NCBI GenBank assembly: GCA_947496355.1
Contig: CANMCO010000002.1
Span: 434,001 to 498,000, forward strand
DNA length: 64,000 bases
Source of the DNA: an uncultured Aquimarina sp.
GTDB taxonomy: Bacteria; Bacteroidota; Bacteroidia; Flavobacteriales; Flavobacteriaceae
Direction: 5' to 3'
Of the stretch, positions 1-9,201 are shown piece by piece; position 1 is the first letter of the stretch; each line of letters begins with the position of its first letter. The notes under the pieces were generated by a model. The model worked only from the letters and a program-made list of their open reading frames with translations. It was not told the DNA's origin and ran no database searches. The position numbers were made by a program, and so were the translations under genes.

Positions 1-2
1 AT

Positions 3-263
3 CAATTAACTCCACATTTAGAAGTGTTGTCGAAAAAAGCTGCTTTTGCTGTATCCGCTCATCCTAATGCTGGATTGCCAAATGCATTTGGAGAGTATGA
101 CGAAACACCAGAGCAGATGGCAGATCAGATCAAAGAATATCTGGATAAAAACTTGGTTAATATTATTGGAGGGTGCTGTGGGACCACTCCAGAACATATT
201 AAGGCAATTGCCCAGTTAGCAAAAAAATATAAACCAAGAAACATAGTGGTTTTAACAAATTGA
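3..263 (+). CDS. Homocysteine S-methyltransferase (MetH N-terminal half), 3' end only
   Basis: This is the C-terminal 86 codons of a gene that starts before the window; the frame is open from base 3. It contains the motif [11 protein letters not shown] near the end, where the paired cysteines are zinc ligands of the homocysteine-binding barrel. The protein ends soon after, so only the homocysteine domain is encoded here and the rest of methionine synthase is the next gene. This split MetH is usual in Bacteroidota as far as I know. Together the two proteins should move a methyl group from methyl-tetrahydrofolate to homocysteine through cobalamin. Confidence is high for the family; the start cannot be seen. 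Confidence 0.9.
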   Translation, partial: QLTPHLEVLSKKAAFAVSAHPNAGLPNAFGEYDETPEQMADQIKEYLDKNLVNIIGGCCGTTPEHIKAIAQLAKKYKPRNIVVLTN

Positions 264-272
264 AAAAGAAAT

Positions 273-341
273 GTCACATTGAGCCTGTCGAAATGCTATA
301 ATCTTACAATTTCGAATAGGCTTCGACAAGCTCAGTCTGAC
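273..341. repeat. Imperfect palindromic intergenic repeat (REP-like)
   Basis: The arms GTCACATTGAGCCTGTCGAA (273-292) and TTCGACAAGCTCAGTCTGAC (322-341) are inverted copies with three mismatches around a 29-nt A/T-rich loop. It fills the gap between the two halves of methionine synthase. It has no U-tract, so it is more likely a dispersed palindrome or an mRNA-stabilising hairpin than a terminator. Similar elements lie near 55922 and 63056. Confidence 0.7.
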
Positions 342-349
342 AACGGATT

Positions 350-3070
350 ATGAATAAAGAAAAACGAAAATATTTAAAACTTTCAGGTCTTGAACCGATG
401 ATTGTTTCAGCAGAAACAAATTTCATCAATGTTGGCGAGCGTACAAATGTCGCAGGATCACGTAAATTCTTGCGTTTGGTTAAAGAAGAAAAGTTTGATG
501 AAGCTCTGGAAATAGCAAGGCATCAGGTAGAAGGAGGGGCACAGGTTATTGATATTAATATGGATGATGGCCTGATTGATGGTAAGGAAGCAATGGTAAG
601 GTTTCTGAATCTTATTATGGCAGAACCTGATATTGCACGTGTTCCTATTATGATTGATAGTTCTAAATGGGAAATCATCGAGGCTGGATTGCAAGTAGTG
701 CAAGGTAAATGTGTAGTAAACTCAATTAGTCTCAAAGAAGGAGAAGAAGAGTTCGTGAAGCATGCGAAATCAATAAAGAGATATGGCGCTGCAGTAATTG
801 TTATGGCTTTTGATGAGGTTGGCCAAGCGGATAATTATGAAAGACGTTTGGAGATTTCTAAAAGATCCTATGATATACTTGTTAATCAGGTCAAATTTCC
901 TCCTGAAGATATCATTTTTGACCTTAATATTTTTCCGGTTGCTACCGGAATGGAAGAGCATCGTAAGAATGCTATCGATTTTATAGAAGCTACACGATGG
1001 GTGAGAGAAAACTTGCCTCATTGCAGTGTAAGTGGAGGTGTTAGTAATGTTTCATTCTCTTTTAGAGGTAATAATACCGTTCGCGAGGCAATGCACTCCG
1101 TCTTTCTGTATCACGCAATCAAAGCTGGAATGAACATGGGGATTGTGAATCCTGCAATGTTAGAAGTGTATGATGATATTCCAAAAGATTTGCTAGATCA
1201 TGTAGAAGATGTAATCTTAGACAGGAGAGATGATGCTACAGAAAGATTATTAGATTTTGCAGAAACAGTTGTAGGAACCAGTAAAGAAAAAACAGTCGAT
1301 CTATCCTGGAGAGAAGAACCGTTACAAAATAGGATCACCAGAGCGCTGGTAAAAGGGATTGACCAATACATAGTTGAAGATGTAGAAGAAGCTCGACAAA
1401 ATGCGGATAAGCCTATCCAAGTTATTGAAGGAAATTTAATGACCGGAATGAATGTTGTTGGTGATCTTTTTGGGTCTGGTAAAATGTTCTTGCCTCAAGT
1501 AGTTAAATCGGCTAGAGTAATGAAAAAAGCAGTTGCATATCTACTTCCATATATCGAAGAAGAGAAAAGGAAAAATCCAAAAGAGGAAGAAGCAAATAAC
1601 TCTAATGGGAGAATATTAATGGCTACCGTTAAAGGAGATGTGCATGATATAGGTAAAAATATTGTTTCAGTAGTATTAGGCTGTAATAACTATGAAATTG
1701 TAGATCTGGGAGTAATGGTTCCAGCAGAAAAAATTATTCAGACTGCAATTGATGAACAAGTTGATATCATTGGACTTAGCGGTTTAATAACACCTTCTCT
1801 TGATGAAATGGTTTATCTGGCTAAAGAGATGGAACGTAAAAACTTTAATATTCCATTATTGATTGGTGGTGCTACTACATCCAAGGCACACACTGCCGTA
1901 AAAATTGATATACAATATAAAAATGCTGTAGTACATGTTAATGATGCTTCTAGAGCAGTAACTGTTGTTGGGGATTTGTTGAATAAAAGGAGCAATCAAA
2001 AATACGTTGGTGATCTTAAGGAAGATTATGAAAAGTTTAGAGAAGGTTTTCTCAAAAGAACGAAGAAAAAAGAATACCTGAGTATAATTGAAGCTCGAAA
2101 AAATAAATATTCAATTAATTGGTCAACTTCTGAAATCAAGAAACCTAATCAGCTAGGAGTTCATACTATACAAGAGTTTGATTTGAAAAAATTGGAACCT
2201 TATATCGACTGGACACCATTTTTTAGATCATGGGATTTACATGGTAAATATCCTGCTATTCTAAATGATACAATAGTGGGAGAACAGGCTACTTCGTTGT
2301 TTAAAGATGCTCGTGAATTATTAAAAAAGGTTTTCGATGAAAAACTCTTAGAAGCTAAGGCCGTATATGGGCTGTTTGAGGCTAATACAATTAATGATGA
2401 TGATATAGAAGTGAAATGCGTGCACAATGTTAAGAATCAAGGCGTTGAGGAAAGAACTTTTAAATTTAGAACATTACGTCAGCAATTAAAGAAACATGCA
2501 GGTAAACCCAACTTTGCATTATCTGACTTTATTGCGCCTAAAGACAGTGGGATTAAGGATTATGTAGGATGTTTTTGCGTCTCGACAGGATTTGGAACCA
2601 AAGAGCTGGCAGAGGCTTTTGAGGCCGATCATGATGACTATAATTCTATAATGATAAAAGCGCTTGCAGATCGATTGGCTGAAGCATTTGCAGAATATTT
2701 ACATAAAAAAGTACGTAAAGAAGAATGGGGATATGCAAGTGAAGAACAACTTACTAATGAAGAGTTAATCAAAGAATCTTATAAAGGAATTCGCCCAGCA
2801 CCTGGATATCCCGCTTGCCCTGATCATCTCGAAAAGTTAACAATATGGGAATTACTTGAAGTAAAGGAGCGAATAGGAGTGGAATTGACCGAAAGCCTTG
2901 CAATGTGGCCCGCTGCTTCGGTATCTGGATATTATTTTGGGAATCCAGACGCTAGATATTTTGGACTTGGAAAAATAAAAGAAGACCAAGTTAAAGATTT
3001 TGCCAAAAGAAAAGATTTGGATTTTGAGTATGCTAAAAAATGGCTGAACCCAAATCTGGTTGATAATTAG
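350..3070 (+). CDS. metH: Cobalamin-dependent methionine synthase, B12/folate/SAM part
   Basis: The 906-residue protein carries the last three modules of MetH. A pterin-binding barrel occupies about residues 10-310 (opening [12 protein letters not shown]). A helical cap and cobalamin domain follow at about 330-560; GDVHDIGKN near residue 432 holds the His that ligates cobalt. The SAM-dependent reactivation domain runs to the C-terminus, with the [12 protein letters not shown] motif near residue 815. The homocysteine module is the preceding gene, 86 bp upstream. metF, which makes the methyl donor, follows within 50 bp, so the three probably form one operon. The length fits a MetH without its first domain. 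No B12 riboswitch can be judged because the upstream region is outside the window. Confidence 0.97.
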   Translation: MNKEKRKYLKLSGLEPMIVSAETNFINVGERTNVAGSRKFLRLVKEEKFDEALEIARHQVEGGAQVIDINMDDGLIDGKEAMVRFLNLIMAEPDIARVPIMIDSSKWEIIEAGLQVVQGKCVVNSISLKEGEEEFVKHAKSIKRYGAAVIVMAFDEVGQADNYERRLEISKRSYDILVNQVKFPPEDIIFDLNIFPVATGMEEHRKNAIDFIEATRWVRENLPHCSVSGGVSNVSFSFRGNNTVREAMHSVFLYHAIKAGMNMGIVNPAMLEVYDDIPKDLLDHVEDVILDRRDDATERLLDFAETVVGTSKEKTVDLSWREEPLQNRITRALVKGIDQYIVEDVEEARQNADKPIQVIEGNLMTGMNVVGDLFGSGKMFLPQVVKSARVMKKAVAYLLPYIEEEKRKNPKEEEANNSNGRILMATVKGDVHDIGKNIVSVVLGCNNYEIVDLGVMVPAEKIIQTAIDEQVDIIGLSGLITPSLDEMVYLAKEMERKNFNIPLLIGGATTSKAHTAVKIDIQYKNAVVHVNDASRAVTVVGDLLNKRSNQKYVGDLKEDYEKFREGFLKRTKKKEYLSIIEARKNKYSINWSTSEIKKPNQLGVHTIQEFDLKKLEPYIDWTPFFRSWDLHGKYPAILNDTIVGEQATSLFKDARELLKKVFDEKLLEAKAVYGLFEANTINDDDIEVKCVHNVKNQGVEERTFKFRTLRQQLKKHAGKPNFALSDFIAPKDSGIKDYVGCFCVSTGFGTKELAEAFEADHDDYNSIMIKALADRLAEAFAEYLHKKVRKEEWGYASEEQLTNEELIKESYKGIRPAPGYPACPDHLEKLTIWELLEVKERIGVELTESLAMWPAASVSGYYFGNPDARYFGLGKIKEDQVKDFAKRKDLDFEYAKKWLNPNLVDN

Positions 3071-3119
3071 CAGAATTCAGAAAATTATTGGCTAAGGGCC
3101 AAGAATAATAAATTAGAAA

Positions 3120-4073
3120 ATGAAAGTAACAGATCACATAAAAAAAGCAAAAGGAAAGACATTATTTTCTTTTGAATTAATACCACCACAAAAAGGAAGA
3201 AGTATCCAGGAACTTTATAATAATATAGATCCGTTAATGGAGTTTAACCCTCCTTTTATAGATGTAACGACGTCACGAGAAGAGTTCATATATATAGATC
3301 GTGAAGGATTACTAGATAAAAAATTAACTCGTATGCGACCTGGTACAGTAGGGATATGCGCTTCTATAAAACATAAATATAATGTAGATACTATTCCGCA
3401 TGTGCTTTGCGGAGGGTTTACCAAAGAAGAGACAGAGTACTTATTGGTTGATTGTCATTATCTGGGAATAGATAATGTAATGGCATTACGAGGCGATGCA
3501 ATGAAAGAAGAAAAGTATTTTACGCCCACAAATGGAGGTCACTGTTACGCCAATGAACTGGTAAAGCAAATTGTAAATATGAATAAGGGCCAATTTCTTC
3601 ATGAAGTAATAGAAACCGATAATAAGTCTGATTTTTGTGTTGGAGTTGCTGGATATCCTGAGAAACACATGGAAGCTCCATCTATGGATTCAGATATACG
3701 AAGATTAAAGGAGAAAGTAGATGCAGGAGCTGATTATGTCGTTACTCAAATGTTTTTTGATAATAAAAGATATTTCAGGTTTGTAGAAAAGGCAAGGACA
3801 GCGGGTATAAATGTACCTATAATTCCAGGAATTAAACCTGTAGCCGTAAAAAGACATTTGCAACTACTGCCTCAGGTTTTTAAATTAGATATGCCTGATG
3901 AGTTGGTGCAAGCAGTAGAAAAATGTAAAACCAATGCAGCTATTAGAGAGGTTGGGGTAGAATTTGCTATTCAACAATCCAAAGAACTAATGGATAATGG
4001 TGTTCCTGTTCTACATTATTATTCAATGGGAAAATCAGATAATATTAGAAAAATTGCATCGGCAATTTTCTAG
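3120..4073 (+). CDS. metF: 5,10-methylenetetrahydrofolate reductase
   Basis: A 317-residue FAD-dependent reductase that makes 5-methyl-tetrahydrofolate, the methyl donor for MetH just upstream. Visible family signs are FSFELIPPQKGRS near the N-terminus (the Glu is the usual catalytic acid), ALRGD near residue 122, and VTQMFFDNKRYF near residue 215 in the folate/FAD barrel. It lies 49 bp after metH on the same strand, consistent with a methionine operon. The length is normal for a bacterial MetF. It acts in the cytoplasm. Confidence 0.96.
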   Translation: MKVTDHIKKAKGKTLFSFELIPPQKGRSIQELYNNIDPLMEFNPPFIDVTTSREEFIYIDREGLLDKKLTRMRPGTVGICASIKHKYNVDTIPHVLCGGFTKEETEYLLVDCHYLGIDNVMALRGDAMKEEKYFTPTNGGHCYANELVKQIVNMNKGQFLHEVIETDNKSDFCVGVAGYPEKHMEAPSMDSDIRRLKEKVDAGADYVVTQMFFDNKRYFRFVEKARTAGINVPIIPGIKPVAVKRHLQLLPQVFKLDMPDELVQAVEKCKTNAAIREVGVEFAIQQSKELMDNGVPVLHYYSMGKSDNIRKIASAIF

Positions 4074-4146
4074 GGGTAAAATACGTTTATTAGGTTATGC
4101 TTATAGATAAAGTTGGTTATTTTGTCATAATTACTACTTTTGCCGG

Positions 4147-5244
4147 ATGATAAAAAGGATTAGCCTTATATTATTTTTTGTTTGCTATGGAGTTTTTTCC
4201 CAAATCGAATCCAAAGCATATTATTCTTTAGATGCTAATAATTTTTATGGCACTATCTTAAAGCATAATCCAGATATTTCTCATTTAATCACCGGTCATC
4301 CATCTGGGGTGATTCTTTCTTTTCAACGTAAAACCTTTGGAGATAAAGAATGGCAGAGATTGTATAATAACCCAGATTATGGGGTGTCTTTTATTTATCA
4401 AAATCTAGATAATGAATTTCTAGGTGAACATTTTGGGGTATTTGTACATTATAATTTTTATTTTTTTAATCGCCTTTTAATGTTAAGAATAGGTCAAGGA
4501 GGCTCATATAATACCACTCCTTATGATGAAGACGATAATTTTAGAAATGTTGCCTATGGTACACATTTGACTAGTGCATCATATGCGTTGTTAAATTTCA
4601 AAAAGAAAAATATTTTGGGAGGAATAGGTCTAGAAGCTGGTCTGGGCGTAGTTCATTACTCTAACGGAAATGCTAAAGCACCAAATAAAAGTACCAATAC
4701 ATTGTTTTTAAATGCAGGAGTTACTTATATGTTGGATCAGGATTTACCAAATCGAATAGAAAAAGAAAAAGGATTAGCTAAAGGAGGAGAACCATTTGGT
4801 TATGGATTTATTTTTAGAAGTGGTATAAATGAAAGTGATGTGGTTGGATCAGGAAGATTCCCTTTTTATACTTTGGGGGCGTTTGTTGATAAGAGATTAA
4901 ATAAGAAAAGTGCTATCCAATTGGGAACAGAGTTGTTTTTCTCTAAAGCGCTAGAAAGGTATATAGATTTTAGATCTACAGGCGGGTTTAATGATGGTAC
5001 AACTGGAGATGAAGATGCTAAACGTGTTGGGATGTATTTAGGGCATGAATTAAGAGTGAATAAAATTTCTGTGCTTACACAATTAGGGTATTATGTATAT
5101 TATCCATATGATTTTGAAGGGCAAACGTACCTTAGAGCTGGACTTCAATATTATTTTACTAAAAATGTGTTTGGGATATTTACGGTTAGATCGCATGCTG
5201 CAAAAGCAGAAGCCATGGAATTCTCAATAGGATATAGGTTATGA
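4147..5244 (+). CDS. Acyloxyacyl hydrolase / PagL-like lipid A 3-O-deacylase, outer membrane
   Basis: The protein of 365 residues begins with a signal peptide (hydrophobic to about residue 18, VFSQ cleavage region). The body is rich in alternating aromatic strands typical of a beta-barrel and ends in an aromatic strand. GLGVVHYSNGNAKAPN at about 165-180 matches the PagL active-site strand, where the His (170) and Ser (172) are catalytic, followed by a conserved Asn-rich turn. It would remove an acyl chain from lipid A in the outer membrane. It overlaps the next gene by 4 bp, so the two are probably co-translated. It is longer than proteobacterial PagL, as is common in Bacteroidota. The substrate is inferred from family only. 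Confidence 0.75.
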   Translation: MIKRISLILFFVCYGVFSQIESKAYYSLDANNFYGTILKHNPDISHLITGHPSGVILSFQRKTFGDKEWQRLYNNPDYGVSFIYQNLDNEFLGEHFGVFVHYNFYFFNRLLMLRIGQGGSYNTTPYDEDDNFRNVAYGTHLTSASYALLNFKKKNILGGIGLEAGLGVVHYSNGNAKAPNKSTNTLFLNAGVTYMLDQDLPNRIEKEKGLAKGGEPFGYGFIFRSGINESDVVGSGRFPFYTLGAFVDKRLNKKSAIQLGTELFFSKALERYIDFRSTGGFNDGTTGDEDAKRVGMYLGHELRVNKISVLTQLGYYVYYPYDFEGQTYLRAGLQYYFTKNVFGIFTVRSHAAKAEAMEFSIGYRL

Positions 5245-5987
5245 AAAAGTTGTACTACATAGCGCTAATGATTTTAATTTTAGGGTGTGATTCTGAAAAT
5301 GCTTCAGATTGCTTTCAAAGAACCGGAGATATTGTAAGAAATGAAATTGAAGTTCCTGATTTCACAAGAATTCTTGTAAACCCCAATGTAGAATTAATTC
5401 TTAAAGAGGGTGAAACTATTTCTGTAATAATAGAAACAGGAGATAATTTGCTAAATGAAGTATCTGCAATTGTTGATGGCGATCGTCTTGTATTAAATAA
5501 TACAAATGATTGCGCTTTTTTTAGAGATTTTAATCAAACCAAAGTTTTTGTTACAGCTCCTAATATAACAGAGATAAGAAGTGCTACTCAGTTTGATATT
5601 TCGTCAGTTGGGGTGCTAAAATATCCTAGTCTACGATTGTTGTCAGAAACTTTTTTTGAGGACACAGGAAATACTACTGGCACATTTAATTTAGAAATTG
5701 AGAATGAAAACATAGCTGTAGTTGGAAATAATATTTCTTCATTTTTAATAAAAGGTAATACACAATCTTTAAGTGTTAATTTTGCTTCTGGCACCGGACG
5801 ATTTGAAGGAGCAGATTTGATTGCTCAAAATGTTCAGGTTTTTCATAGAGGAACAAATAAGATAATTGTTAATCCAATAGAGTCAATTCGTGGTGAGATA
5901 CGAAGCACAGGTGATGTGATTTCGGTAAATAGGCCATCGTCTATCCAGGTTGAAACTTTTTTTACCGGAGAATTGATATTCTTATAA
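5241..5987 (+). CDS. Head-GIN domain (DUF2807) lipoprotein
   Basis: A 248-residue exported protein. The N-terminus is a lipoprotein signal with the lipobox cysteine in LILGCDS (Cys16). The rest is a repetitive beta-rich fold with phrases such as GETISVIIETGDNLLNEV and SGTGRFEGADL, typical of the DUF2807 head-GIN beta-helix. The molecular role of the family is unknown; adhesin-like functions have been suggested. The ATG overlaps the stop of the PagL-like gene by 4 bp. Being an envelope protein fits that pairing. Confidence 0.75.
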   Translation: MKKLYYIALMILILGCDSENASDCFQRTGDIVRNEIEVPDFTRILVNPNVELILKEGETISVIIETGDNLLNEVSAIVDGDRLVLNNTNDCAFFRDFNQTKVFVTAPNITEIRSATQFDISSVGVLKYPSLRLLSETFFEDTGNTTGTFNLEIENENIAVVGNNISSFLIKGNTQSLSVNFASGTGRFEGADLIAQNVQVFHRGTNKIIVNPIESIRGEIRSTGDVISVNRPSSIQVETFFTGELIFL

Positions 5988-6162
5988 AATTATAATCTTT
6001 TCCTGCAATTACCAGTATTCAAAGGTTTTATAAACTATTTGATCGCTATCTTTTATAGTAACTACAGTATGTTTTTTCACTCTTTTTTTATTAGGAACTT
6101 GATTCTTTATAGGTTTTAGGCAATTCTATCCATATATACTATTCTGTTTTCCAAAAAAAATA

Positions 6163-6507
6163 ATGGAACTCATAGACTTTTGTAAAAATCTCATGGTTTT
6201 CAATGATGGAGAAAAGGCATTGAATAATTTAAAAGCAATAATATCTGCAAATGAAAAATTACCAGATGTTATATTGCTAGATCTTAATATGCCAATACTT
6301 GACTGCTGGTAGTTTTTGGAAGAGTTTGTAAAAATCCCTTGCAAAAAGAAAATAATTGTCTATGTAGTGTCTTCATCTGTAGATCCACAAGATGTATTAA
6401 AAACTAAATCCTATAAATTGGTAAGTGACTATATTGTTAAACCAGTAACGGTTGAAAAACTCAAAAGAAGTGTTGAGCAATCTTGGAAAAGTAGACTAAA
6501 AAAGTGA
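6163..6507 (+). pseudogene. Response-regulator receiver domain with in-frame stop and lost N-terminus
   Basis: From the ATG at 6163 the frame reads a receiver-domain core: DVILLDLNMPILDCW with the phosphoacceptor Asp in LLDLNMP, then a TAG at 6310-6312, then the frame continues FLEEFVK, the switch-region VSSSVDP and SDYIVKPV with the conserved Lys-Pro. The TAG stands where relatives have Gln (W-Q-F-L), one base from CAG. The usual N-terminal strand with the acidic Asp pair is not readable upstream, although the tract before the ATG still resembles a corrupted version of it. Two independent lesions make this a dead single-domain CheY-like gene. No histidine kinase gene is adjacent. Confidence 0.8.
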
Positions 6508-6526
6508 AGATCCTAAAATACAATCT

Positions 6527-7426
6527 TTAAGAAGGTTTGGTAAGCTCTCTAAATAAACTTTCAAGGTTTTTGTTCTTTCTTGCTAATTGCAAGATTTTCA
6601 ATTCGTTGTCATGAGCAAAATCAAAAACTATTGGGCGCATATCAATATTGGTGTCAAAAGTAATCTCATAAGCAAAACCATAGATGTTTTTTACCTCTTT
6701 TACATTGGGTAGTTTCGATAAGAAGGCCTCTTCTACTCTATAATCAAATTCTACTTCAATGATTTGTTCTTTCTCGTCTGTAAGGGTACTTAGGTTTTCG
6801 TCTGCTACAATTTTTCCTTTATTGATAATGATTACTCTATCGCACATAGCTTCTACCTCTTGCATAATATGTGTAGAAAGAAAAACTGTTTTTTCTTTTC
6901 CAATCGATTTAATGAGCTCTCTAATTTCTACAAGTTGATTAGGATCTAATCCTGTAGTAGGCTCATCCAAAATTAGTACCTGTGGATCATGCAATAAAGC
7001 GCATGCCAATCCAACACGTTGCTTATATCCTTTAGAGAGTTGATTAATTTTTTTACTGGCCTCTGGTGTTAACCCCGTAAGTTGTATTACTTCTTCAATT
7101 CGGGATTTCGATACTGTATATACTTGTGCATTAAATAATAAATATTCTCGCACATACATTTCCTGATATAGTGGATTGTGCTCAGGAAGATATCCTACAT
7201 TTTTTCTAACATCAATTGGTTGAGAGTTTGTGTCAAATCCATTTACTAAAGCTTTTCCCTCGCTAGGATGTAAATATGTGGTTAAGATCCTCATCATAGT
7301 AGATTTTCCTGCTCCATTAGGACCCAAAAAACCAACAATCTCACCTTGCTTTATTTCAAAAGAAATACTGTTTAACGCTTTTTGGTCACTATATAATTTG
7401 GAAATATTTGAAACTGAAATTGACAT
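6527..7426 (-). CDS. gldA: Gliding-motility ABC transporter ATP-binding protein GldA
   Basis: This 299-residue ABC ATPase has Walker A GPNGAGKST at 35-43, signature LSKGYKQ, Walker B VLILDEPTTGLDP and an H-loop in FLSTHIMQEVEAM. The sequence and the roughly 70-residue C-terminal extension match GldA of flavobacteria, which pairs with GldF and GldG membrane partners in a complex needed for gliding in Flavobacterium johnsoniae. No gldF or gldG lies in the window, which is common because gldA is often unlinked. The gene faces the broken response regulator. A generic ABC-2 type ATPase is the alternative. Confidence 0.85.
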   Translation of the reverse strand: MSISVSNISKLYSDQKALNSISFEIKQGEIVGFLGPNGAGKSTMMRILTTYLHPSEGKALVNGFDTNSQPIDVRKNVGYLPEHNPLYQEMYVREYLLFNAQVYTVSKSRIEEVIQLTGLTPEASKKINQLSKGYKQRVGLACALLHDPQVLILDEPTTGLDPNQLVEIRELIKSIGKEKTVFLSTHIMQEVEAMCDRVIIINKGKIVADENLSTLTDEKEQIIEVEFDYRVEEAFLSKLPNVKEVKNIYGFAYEITFDTNIDMRPIVFDFAHDNELKILQLARKNKNLESLFRELTKPS

Positions 7427-7522
7427 GTGGGATTATTTTTATCAAAAATAGAAAATTATGTTTTTGTACTAACGGAGATAACGCAATATTATGATTGTTT
7501 TGAAAACTAGGAACGAATAAAA

Positions 7523-7984
7523 TCAAATATAAAACTCTGAAGTGTGCTTGATTTCCTTAAGTACAAAAGTGCTATTTAAGATCCCAATATTTTCAATTTT
7601 TGAAAGCTTTGTCTTTACAAAATCATGATATTCTTCCAGGCCTTTTGTATGAATTTTTAATATAAAATCTACTTGTCCAGCCATATGATAACATTCTTGT
7701 ACTTCTTTTAGGTTTTGGATTTGTTCTTCAAACTTTTCTATAAAAGCTTCATTGTGATAACGCATAGAAACTTGGCAGATAGTAGTTACTGATCGATCGA
7801 TTAATTTTTTATCTAAGATAGCTACGTACTTTTTGATAAAACCTTGTTTTTCAAGCCGTCGTATTCGTTCATATACGGGTGACGAAGTGAGATTAAGAAT
7901 ATTCGCGATCTCTTTAGCCGTTTTTTTAGAATCTTCCTGTAAAATTCTTAGAATCGTAATGTCGGTTTGGTCTAATTGTTCCAT
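7523..7984 (-). CDS. Lrp/AsnC-family transcriptional regulator
   Basis: A 153-residue protein with an N-terminal winged helix-turn-helix (about 5-60, IANILNLTSSPVYERIRRLEKQGFI) and a C-terminal RAM/ACT-like ligand domain (about 65-150, with HMAGQVDFILKIHTK). The length is normal for the family. It is divergent from the threonine dehydrogenase-kbl pair across a 177-bp gap that contains a perfect 7+7 inverted repeat, so it is a good candidate regulator of threonine degradation and of itself. The effector amino acid is not known from sequence. Confidence 0.9.
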   Translation of the reverse strand: MEQLDQTDITILRILQEDSKKTAKEIANILNLTSSPVYERIRRLEKQGFIKKYVAILDKKLIDRSVTTICQVSMRYHNEAFIEKFEEQIQNLKEVQECYHMAGQVDFILKIHTKGLEEYHDFVKTKLSKIENIGILNSTFVLKEIKHTSEFYI

Positions 7985-8060
7985 GATTGTATCAAAAAAA
8001 TTACTTCTAAATCGAAGTAAAATGAATTGTTTAAGTAAAAATAGTGGAAATAAGTGATTT

Positions 8061-8081
8061 ATAAAGTAATTGTCACTTTAT
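8061..8081. promoter_or_regulatory. Inverted repeat, candidate Lrp-type operator
   Basis: ATAAAGT (8061-8067) and ACTTTAT (8075-8081) are exact inverted copies separated by 7 bp. They lie between the divergent Lrp-family gene and the threonine-degradation genes. Site size and A/T-rich arms fit an Lrp/AsnC dimer site. The assignment is inference from position and symmetry. Confidence 0.45.
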
Positions 8082-8161
8082 TGTGTATGAAATTCGAATA
8101 TAAAATCCGCATTTTGTACTTTAGTAAGTAATTAATGCTTTTTTGTTAAACTAAATCGGAT

Positions 8162-9136
8162 ATGAAAACAGTGGTTTTAATAATTGGTGCAAACGGTCAA
8201 CTAGGGTCCGTTTTAACATCATCTCTTCAGCAAAAGTTTGGAAGAGGTAATGTAATAGCATCTGATCTTAGAGATGATAAAGGTTTCAATGGGGTTTTTG
8301 AAGTTATTGATGCAACCGATGTGCAGAGAATACAGCAGGTAGTTACCCAGTATAATGTGACCCAGATTTATCATCTGGCGGCAATACTTTCTGCAAAAGG
8401 CGAAGAAACTCCGCTGCAGACTTGGGATATTAATATGAAGACATTATTTAATGTTCTGGAAATTTCTAGAAAAAATAATATTGAAAAAGTGTTTTTCCCT
8501 AGTTCTATTGCTGTTTTTGGAGAAGGCGCTTCTTTGCATGAAACGCCAAATGATGCTTACTTAGATCCTTCTACAGTTTATGGTATTAGTAAAGCTGCGG
8601 GTGAGAATTGGGCACAGTATTATTTTCTTCGATATGGATTAGATGTTAGATCTATTCGATACCCTGGAGTAATAGGATATCAATCTTTACCTGGTGGTGG
8701 TACTACAGACTATGCTGTAGATATTTACCATAAAGCTGTTCTAAAAGAAGAGTTTGATTGTTTTCTTAAAGAAGATACTACGCTTCCCATGATTTTTATG
8801 GACGATGTAATCAGAGCTACACTTGAATTGATGGAGGCGCCTAAAGAGAATATTAAAATCCGTACTTCCTATAATATTGCAGGAATTAGCTTTTCTCCTG
8901 CCGAAGTTGTGTCGGAAATTCGTAAATTATATCCTGATTTTAAAGTAAATTATCGCCCTGATTTTAGACAAGAAATAGCTTCAAGTTGGCCCAAATCAAT
9001 TAATGATTCTGCGGCCTCAAGAGATTGGGGCTGGAAACCCGAATATGACCTTGAATCTATTACAACAACTATGGTTCAAAAACTAAAAGAAAAATATAAA
9101 ACCGGATCCAAAAACTTGGAGGCTTTAATGTTATAG
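8162..9136 (+). CDS. SDR-type L-threonine 3-dehydrogenase
   Basis: A 324-residue extended short-chain dehydrogenase/epimerase. It has the nucleotide-binding motif GANGQLG at 9-15, HLAAILSAKGE near 71-81, and the catalytic Tyr140/Lys144 pair in VYGISKAAGE. The sequence resembles UDP-galactose epimerase-like threonine dehydrogenases rather than the zinc-dependent type. It should oxidise threonine to 2-amino-3-ketobutyrate with NAD+. The next gene is kbl, whose enzyme splits that product, which strongly supports the role. The divergent Lrp-type regulator probably controls the pair. Confidence 0.88.
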   Translation: MKTVVLIIGANGQLGSVLTSSLQQKFGRGNVIASDLRDDKGFNGVFEVIDATDVQRIQQVVTQYNVTQIYHLAAILSAKGEETPLQTWDINMKTLFNVLEISRKNNIEKVFFPSSIAVFGEGASLHETPNDAYLDPSTVYGISKAAGENWAQYYFLRYGLDVRSIRYPGVIGYQSLPGGGTTDYAVDIYHKAVLKEEFDCFLKEDTTLPMIFMDDVIRATLELMEAPKENIKIRTSYNIAGISFSPAEVVSEIRKLYPDFKVNYRPDFRQEIASSWPKSINDSAASRDWGWKPEYDLESITTTMVQKLKEKYKTGSKNLEALML

Positions 9137-9201
9137 TTATTGACTAATTTACCTAGTCGAAAAAAGTTTAGAAAAAATAAAGAATAAAAAATTTATAAGA
9201 T

